A stretch of 57,426 nt of DNA, taken from Propionibacteriaceae bacterium. GTDB lineage: Bacteria > Actinomycetota > Actinomycetes > Propionibacteriales > Propionibacteriaceae. The translations under genes were made by a program, and so were the position numbers. The stretch lies in the NCBI GenBank assembly GCA_031262485.1, contig JAISHO010000007.1:1-57426 (forward strand), written 5' to 3'. The notes below the pieces were generated by a model, which worked only from the letters and a program-made list of their open reading frames with translations, did not search any database and had not been told where the DNA came from. Below, piece after piece: positions 52,735 to 57,426 of this stretch (its first letter is position 1; each line of letters starts with the position of its first letter).

Positions 52735-53070
52735 TTACTTCTTTTTCACGTTACCTTTGGCTTTGCCGTTACCGTTGTTGTTTCCCTTTCCCTGATTGCC
52801 CGAAGCGGCCGGTTCATTGGTCGGGGAGGTGACCTCGGCCGACGGGTCCGTCACAGGTTCGGTTGGGGTTGATGAGGGAGAACCTGCATCGGGGGGATAG
52901 GGAATGTAAGGGTGCTCGGGGGTGGACTGGAGCCAAGCTTGGAGGTAATCCCAGTTGGCGTCGTGGATCGTCTCGAAGTGAACCGCCCACGGCGTGCCAT
53001 GAATCTTCCTGTGAGTAGTGGGGGCCCAAGTGGTTCTTGGGCCCCCACCGGGGATGCCGTGATCGCGGCA
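52735..53070 (-). pseudogene. Start-less 3' remnant of a secreted-type protein
   Basis: On the - strand an open frame of 112 codons ends at TAA 52737-52735 but has no start codon: an in-frame TGA (53073-53071) precedes it and no ATG, GTG or TTG follows before recognisable protein. It encodes GTPWAVHFETIHDANWDYLQAWL and STPEHPYIPYPP, then a Pro/Ser/Thr/Glu stretch and a GNNNGNGKAKGNVKKK end. The codon use looks normal, so it was once coding. The family is not recognised. A perfect hairpin (53018-53048) lies inside its 5' part, where the upstream sequence was probably replaced. Confidence 0.6.
53018..53048 (-). terminator. 13-bp perfect stem-loop
   Basis: GTGGGGGCCCAAG (53018-53030) pairs perfectly with CTTGGGCCCCCAC (53036-53048) around a 5-nt loop. 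It lies about 130 bp behind the secreted-protein gene at 53175 and is its likely terminator, though no T run follows. Confidence 0.55.
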
Positions 53071-53174
53071 TCATGTGGTGGTGACTCCTGCCGCCGGACG
53101 GGCGTGGAGGAGAGCGGTCGGCTCGGCGGGCCGGGCCGGTTCCACCCAACGGCGGAGTCACCTCAAGTCGGTGA

Positions 53175-54023
53175 TCAGATGATCACGTCGTCGGTCGCCG
53201 GAGCGTCCTCGGGGAGGAGCGTGGCGGGGCCGATCGGCTGCTCGACGTTGTGACGGTCGAACGGGCAGTGCTCAAAGCCGAGTTCCTCGCTGGCGAAGCG
53301 GAAGTCGGCGTCGTAGTAATAGCCCGGAAGAGCGTCGGTCAGCATGGCCGCGACGGCGTTGGCGTACTCGCCCTTGCCCTTGACCTTGATATCGCCAGTG
53401 ACGACCTCGAGGAGGGTGGCATCGCCTTCAATGGTCACACCGTTGAACCAATCAGCGGCGACGAGTTCGTTGAAGGAGCCGTCCGGGCTGTAGCCGGTGC
53501 GGGCCCACACGTCAGACGTCGCGTGGAGGTCGATGTTCTTCCAGAAACCGGGCGAGCACCAGGCAGGATCCTCGGGCTCTTCCACCGGAGCGCATCCGTG
53601 GGAGACGTTGAGCTGCGGGTTTTTATCGCTCGTCGATTCGGCGTCATAGGTGACGTACACCTGGCCGAGGAGTTCATCGAGCGAGTAGTAGTCGCTGTAG
53701 AAGCCCCACGAGCCCTGGCCGCTCGCAGCCGGGTCCATCTCAACGGTGCCCCAAGGCCCCGTGATCGTCATCGCGACTTCAGTGTTAGCCGTGAACTTCC
53801 AGTAGAGGTAGGGGCCATCCGGAGCATTCTTGTCTTCGTTCTCGGTGCCCTCGCACTGCATTTTCTCGACGACATAACCAAGGCCATCCCCGTTATCTGT
53901 CCAGCCCTTAGCCTTGTCATACGTCACGACATCGTCATTGACAGCGGAGGCCTGGGCGGCCCCGAGCGAGACTGCCAACAACGCTGATGCGAAGACTGCG
54001 CCTACTTTCGTGATTGTTCTCAT
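53175..54023 (-). CDS. Secreted protein with WCSPGFWK motif (paralog 1)
   Basis: A 282-residue secreted protein. Signal peptide 1-27 (cleavage after ASA). Residues 28-147 form a beta-rich Cys-containing domain without a known match. From residue 153 comes the module PAWCSPGFWKNIDLH, VWARTGYSPDGSFNEL, NAVAAMLTDALPGYYYDAD and CPFDRHNVEQPIG, shared with the partial gene at the right edge of the window. The Cys pair may form a disulfide. There is no sortase or membrane anchor, so the protein should be released. ATG 54023 has GGGAGG 7 nt upstream; a longer frame to 54092 has no SD and no signal peptide start. Function unknown. Confidence 0.82.
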   Translation of the reverse strand: MRTITKVGAVFASALLAVSLGAAQASAVNDDVVTYDKAKGWTDNGDGLGYVVEKMQCEGTENEDKNAPDGPYLYWKFTANTEVAMTITGPWGTVEMDPAASGQGSWGFYSDYYSLDELLGQVYVTYDAESTSDKNPQLNVSHGCAPVEEPEDPAWCSPGFWKNIDLHATSDVWARTGYSPDGSFNELVAADWFNGVTIEGDATLLEVVTGDIKVKGKGEYANAVAAMLTDALPGYYYDADFRFASEELGFEHCPFDRHNVEQPIGPATLLPEDAPATDDVII

Positions 54024-54352
54024 GTGTGTTCCTCCCGTATAAGGGGTGGACCCCCGCCCTCTCAGCCTCCTGAGTGTCGGCCTGGAACCCAAGGGCGAGA
54101 TGTGATAAACCTAACATTGATCGACTGGACTGTGTGCTTGTCGCGATAACGTGAATGACAAAGGGTAATGCTGGTTTATTACCCGAAGTGGCCGGATCGT
54201 TAGGACATACAATCCAGGAGAAGCGAACTTCGTGGCTCAATTCTCATGGGAGAAAAGGCCACATCGAGACCAATGTTCGTTGGAAAAATAAATGACTCGC
54301 CGGGCGTTCGCTGTGGTGCGCCTCCTTCGGCCCGGCACGAGGAAGGAGCGCC
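54024..54352. other. Divergent upstream region
   Basis: 329 bp between the secreted-protein gene (-) and the DUF4143 gene (+), holding both promoters. A stem GGGTAAT / ATTACCC (54163-54184) with an 8-nt loop is the only structure seen. Confidence 0.35.
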
Positions 54353-55315
54353 ATGGAACCCCCGATCCTGGCCGATCTTGACGCTTGGCGAATGAGCCTT
54401 GAGCGTCGCCCGTTCACCTTCGACGCCGTCATGCGGCGCGAGCAGGGTGACGATTTTGTCGATGAGCTCGCCAAACTGAGACCGAACACCACAATCCCGG
54501 CCGCCTTGGCCGAACCAGCCAAAGAAGCATGGCTTCATTATAACTCCACGGGTGGGATGCCGGAAGCGGTCAACACCTGGGAGGACGAGCGCGACAACGA
54601 GCTCGTCCGGCAGGTGCAACGCTCGATCTGGGATTCCTATGAACGAGATCTGACCCACTATGCGCCGATGCAGTGGATGAAAATGGAGAAGATCCTCCTG
54701 TCGGTGCCCCACCAACTCGTCGAGAAGAACCAGAAGTTCACCTATAACCGGGTCAAAGACGGGTGGCGGGCCGGCGATCTGCGGGCCCCGATCAACACTC
54801 TCGTGCGTTCCGGCGTCGTCGTCAAAGTGCCTCGCGTCGAGAACCCCACCCCACCCTTGGCCGAGGTCTCCAACCGGCGCAATTTCAAGCTGTACACCCC
54901 CGACGTCGGCTTGCTGCGCGGGCTGGCCAGCTTCACCTTCCCTCTCTCGAGTGATTGGTTCCCCCGTGACGACCCCCGTCTCGACGCCATCGTTCAGACG
55001 TATGTCCTCTCCCACCTGCTGTCCTTCGGGATGACGCCGTACTTCTGGCATTCGGGGAACACCGCCATCATCGAATTCCTCGTCGAGTTCCAGGGCCACG
55101 CCATCCCCATCAAGGTGGAGTCAGCCGACCGCTCGGCCAGCAAGTGCCTGTCGGCGTATTGCGAGAACACGTGTCCGCAACTGGCGGTGCGGATGACGCC
55201 TAACGGGCCGTTCGATATCACGAAGAAGTTCGGCACGAGAATCCTCACGATGCCGCTCTACTTGGCCTGGAATCTGCCCGCTTATCTGGAAGAGGCAGTT
55301 GAGGACAACCACTGA
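54353..55315 (+). CDS. DUF4143 protein lacking its AAA ATPase core
   Basis: A 320-residue protein. From about residue 55 it matches the DUF4143 (PD-(D/E)XK-like) half of AAA_14-DUF4143 ATPases: WLHYNSTGGMPEAVNTW, ERDLTHYA, KILLSVPHQLVEKNQKFTYNRV, RSGVVVKVPRVENP, NFKLYTPDVGLL and AIIEFLVEFQGHAIPIKVES. The first 20 residues (ILADLDAWRMSLERRP) resemble the very start of these ATPases, where the P-loop should follow within ten residues; instead the sequence jumps to FTFDAVMRREQGDDF. The Walker A, Walker B and sensor regions are missing, which suggests an in-frame internal deletion of about 150-180 residues. GGAAGGAG before the ATG is intact, so it is probably expressed. Activity, if any, would not depend on ATP. 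Confidence 0.78.
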   Translation: MEPPILADLDAWRMSLERRPFTFDAVMRREQGDDFVDELAKLRPNTTIPAALAEPAKEAWLHYNSTGGMPEAVNTWEDERDNELVRQVQRSIWDSYERDLTHYAPMQWMKMEKILLSVPHQLVEKNQKFTYNRVKDGWRAGDLRAPINTLVRSGVVVKVPRVENPTPPLAEVSNRRNFKLYTPDVGLLRGLASFTFPLSSDWFPRDDPRLDAIVQTYVLSHLLSFGMTPYFWHSGNTAIIEFLVEFQGHAIPIKVESADRSASKCLSAYCENTCPQLAVRMTPNGPFDITKKFGTRILTMPLYLAWNLPAYLEEAVEDNH

Positions 55316-55340
55316 GGGGGCCGTGTCTTAGACTGACCCC

Positions 55341-56618
55341 ATGATTGATCCTAAGTTGTTGCGGACGGACGCCGACCGCCTCCGCCATGCCCAGGAGATG
55401 CGGGGCGAATCGCCGGATCTCATCGACCGGCTCATCGCCGCCGACGAGGATCGCCGTGCCGCCATCGGGACGTTCGAGCGGGTGCGCGCCCGGCAGAAAG
55501 AAGTCGGCAAGGAGGTCGCCAAAGCCTCGGCTGAGGAGCGCCCCGCCAAGCTGGCCGAGGCGAAGAAACTGGCCGAGGAGGTCAAGGAGCTCGAAGCCGG
55601 ATCCTCGCTGGCCGAGAGCCGATTCGACGAGATGATGGCCGAATTGGCCAACCCGGTCTTCGACGACGTCCCACCCGGCGGCGAGGAAGACTTCGTCGTC
55701 AAGGAGACGATCGGGCGGCCGCGCGATTTCGCCGCCGAGGGGTTCACCCCGCGCGACCACGTCGAACTCGGTGAGATGCTCGGCGCCGTCGACATCGAAC
55801 GCGGCGCCAAGGTCTCCGGCTCCCGCTTCTACTTCCTCACCGGGCCGGGCGCTCTATTGGAGTTGGCGCTCACCCAATACGCCATCGCCAAGGCGCTCGA
55901 GTGGGGCTTTCGGCCCATGCTCGTGCCCGCCCTCGTCAAGCCTTCGGCCATGGAGGGCACCGGCTTCCTCGGGCAGGCCGCCCAGGACGTCTATCACCTG
56001 CCGGCCGACGACCTCTACCTCGTCGGCACCTCCGAGGTCGGCTTGGCCGCCTACCACAGCGACGAGATCCTCGACGGCGCGACGTTGCCCTACCACTACG
56101 TCGGCTACAGCCCCTGCTTCAGGCGTGAAGCCGGCTCTTACGGCAAGGACACCCGCGGCATCTTCCGCGTCCACTGGTTCGACAAAGTGGAGATGTTCGT
56201 CTACTGCGCCCCGGAGGAGTCCGAAGCCGAACACGCCAAGCTCCTCGCTTTCGAGAAGGAGTTCATCGAATCCCTCGAGATCCCCTTCCAGGTCCTCGAA
56301 GTGGCCGCCGGCGACCTCGGCCTCTCCGCCGCCCGCAAATACGATTGTTACGGCTGGGTGCCCTCCCAGGAGCGCTACCGCGAGATCACGTCGACGTCGA
56401 ACTGCACCGAGTTCCAAGCTCGCCGCCTCGGCATCCGGATGCGCCGCGAGGACGGCACGGTCGGCCCCGTCGCCACGCTCAACGGCACCCTGTGCGCCAT
56501 GCCGCGCATGATCATCATGCTGCTCGAGAACCACCAGAATCCGGATGGGTCCGTCACCGTTCCGGCGGTGCTGCGCCCCTACCTCGGTGGGATGGAGACG
56601 ATCGCTCCGACGGCCTGA
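55341..56618 (+). CDS. serS: Seryl-tRNA synthetase
   Basis: Charges tRNA-Ser with serine (and tRNA-Sec where present) in the cytoplasm. The 425-residue class II synthetase has the N-terminal coiled-coil arm (about 25-105: [37 protein letters not shown]). The catalytic domain follows, with motif 1 region [26 protein letters not shown], motif 2 [28 protein letters not shown], and motif 3 [19 protein letters not shown]. Length and order are standard. It starts 25 bp after the DUF4143 gene. Confidence 0.97.
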   Translation: MIDPKLLRTDADRLRHAQEMRGESPDLIDRLIAADEDRRAAIGTFERVRARQKEVGKEVAKASAEERPAKLAEAKKLAEEVKELEAGSSLAESRFDEMMAELANPVFDDVPPGGEEDFVVKETIGRPRDFAAEGFTPRDHVELGEMLGAVDIERGAKVSGSRFYFLTGPGALLELALTQYAIAKALEWGFRPMLVPALVKPSAMEGTGFLGQAAQDVYHLPADDLYLVGTSEVGLAAYHSDEILDGATLPYHYVGYSPCFRREAGSYGKDTRGIFRVHWFDKVEMFVYCAPEESEAEHAKLLAFEKEFIESLEIPFQVLEVAAGDLGLSAARKYDCYGWVPSQERYREITSTSNCTEFQARRLGIRMRREDGTVGPVATLNGTLCAMPRMIIMLLENHQNPDGSVTVPAVLRPYLGGMETIAPTA

Positions 56619-56633
56619 GAATTCAGATTCAAC

Positions 56634-56671
56634 GACGAGGGGAGAGGCGCCAGGCGTCTCTCCCCTTCGTC
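56634..56671 (+). terminator. Stem-loop behind serS
   Basis: GACGA and GGGGAGAG (56634-56646) pair with CTCTCCCC and TCGTC (56658-56671) with one bulged T, starting 15 bp after the serS stop. Confidence 0.65.
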
Positions 56672-56816
56672 ATGTCGGGCACGAGAGCGAGGGGACGGAC
56701 GGAGTCGCTGCGATCTTAGGCGACCGGGCTTCGCTGGAGCTGGGGTGATGGGGGGTCATGGGGACGCGAACCGGCTCAATTCCGGTTTCTTCGAGACGAG
56801 GGCTCTGAGACGGGGA

Positions 56817-56856
56817 GCGGCCCCGGTCCAGCGTGGAGGCGCTGGGCCGGGGCCGC
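56817..56856 (-). terminator. Long stem-loop behind the right-edge gene
   Basis: GCGGCCCCGG and CCAGCG (56817-56833) pair with CGCTGG and CCGGGGCCGC (56840-56856) with one T-G wobble and a six-base loop. It lies 25 bp downstream of the stop of the - strand gene at 56882. Confidence 0.65.
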
Positions 56857-56881
56857 ACATGGTGGGGTGTGATGGGCGCTG

Positions 56882-57426
56882 TCACTGCTCGATCATGGCG
56901 CCGATCGTCTGTTCGTTGTTCTGACGGTCGAACGGGCAAGCGACGAACGACTGATCTTCGTTGCCCTTCAACTGTTCGGCGTAGTAGTAGCCGGGCAGGG
57001 CGTCGCTCAGCATCGCCGCGACGGCGTTGGCCGCGTCACCCTTGTACTTGTTCGGCTTCTGCATCACCTGGAGGATCGTCGGATCGTCATCGAAGGTGAC
57101 GCCCTTGAACCACTCCGCGGATACGACCTCGTTGAAGCGGGCGTCCGGGCTGATCCCGGTGCGCGCCCAGACCTCAGAGGTCTTGTGGAGGTCGTACTGC
57201 TTCCAGAACCCAGGCGAGCACCAAGCCGGGCTGTCGCCCGAATCGATCGGCGGGCCGATGATCGGATCGTCCGGGTTGACCGGGTCGACGGGCTCAGGTT
57301 CGGGCTGAGGCTCGGGTTCGGGCTGTGGCTCGGGTTCGGGCTGTGGCTCGGGTTCGGGCTGTGGCTCGGGTTCGGGCTGTGGCTCGGGTTCGGGCTGTGG
57401 CTCGGGTTCGGGCTGTGGCTCGGGTT
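56882..57426 (-). CDS. WCSPGFWK-motif protein (paralog 2), 5' end outside window
   Basis: The C-terminal 181 codons of a protein continuing beyond the right edge. A run of PEPQPE repeats, a VDPVNPDDPIIGPP spacer and then the module PAWCSPGFWKQYDLH, VWARTGISPDARFNEV, NAVAAMLSDALPGYYYAEQ, and CPFDRQNNEQTIG are visible. The module is clearly homologous to the C-terminal half of the protein at 53175-54023. The Pro/Glu repeat probably forms an extended stalk between an unseen N-terminal part and the module. It is likely secreted like its paralog, but the signal peptide is outside the window. Function unknown. Confidence 0.82.
   Translation of the reverse strand, partial: PEPQPEPEPQPEPEPQPEPEPQPEPEPQPEPEPQPEPEPQPEPEPVDPVNPDDPIIGPPIDSGDSPAWCSPGFWKQYDLHKTSEVWARTGISPDARFNEVVSAEWFKGVTFDDDPTILQVMQKPNKYKGDAANAVAAMLSDALPGYYYAEQLKGNEDQSFVACPFDRQNNEQTIGAMIEQ
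57293..57426 (-). repeat. 18-bp tandem repeat encoding PEPQPE
   Basis: Seven full 18-bp units and part of an eighth (starting 57293, 57311, 57329 and so on) run off the window edge. The first unit differs by two bases; the others are identical, so the array can change length by slippage without losing frame. Confidence 0.9.

Noticed and set aside
57293-57426. CRISPR array
   Set aside because: The 18-bp units are contiguous without spacers and encode PEPQPE in frame.

Overview
The window is chromosomal DNA from a high-G+C Gram-positive actinobacterium. Evidence: strong G/C third-position bias, a sortase-type LPSTG surface protein, actinobacterial families (PGPGW membrane protein, MT0933-like small protein, HSP90-TPR-YbjN operon, r1t-type holin, SPFH protein with a ribbon-helix-helix partner) and SD-led, often overlapping genes. 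I cannot name the genus from sequence alone. No rRNA, tRNA or CRISPR was seen.

Left part (1-10002): an AT-richer accessory island on the + strand. It encodes a secreted I36-M23 peptidase, a dense hairpin-rich RNA-like region, a MerR-type regulator, a membrane-linked papain-family (C1) peptidase translationally coupled to a signal-less seven-repeat beta-propeller, an r1t-type phage holin, and a 1357-residue LPXTG-anchored zinc metalloprotease. The same 16-bp palindromic sequence lies upstream of both the C1 peptidase and the metalloprotease, so the two may be co-regulated. A holin behind a cargo-like protein without a signal peptide suggests holin-dependent release; this is the best candidate for an undescribed system here.

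Middle part (10380-25647), mostly - strand housekeeping and envelope genes: YpfJ-like metallopeptidase, Cse60-like small protein, RHH protein, SPFH protein, SGNH hydrolase, hexapeptide acyltransferase, ChaA-type Ca2+/H+ antiporter, PGPGW protein, MT0933-like protein, SWIM-SNF2 helicase, O-antigen-ligase-like membrane protein, a small HTH protein and ilvD. Then (26020-39329, + strand) come a giant secreted protein with eleven repeats, glutamine-dependent NAD synthase, and the HSP90-TPR-YbjN operon.

Right part: a surface-polysaccharide locus in two converging operons. The + arm (40009-47018) has an initiating sugar transferase, WecG/TagA-type transferase, polymerase/ligase-like membrane protein, two glycosyltransferases and galE. 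The - arm (52606-47204) has a flippase and three acyltransferase-3 proteins, two of which arose by a tandem duplication that left a decayed gene end. The end of the window has a start-less gene remnant, two paralogous secreted proteins with a WCSPGFWK motif, a DUF4143 protein that has lost its ATPase core, and serS.
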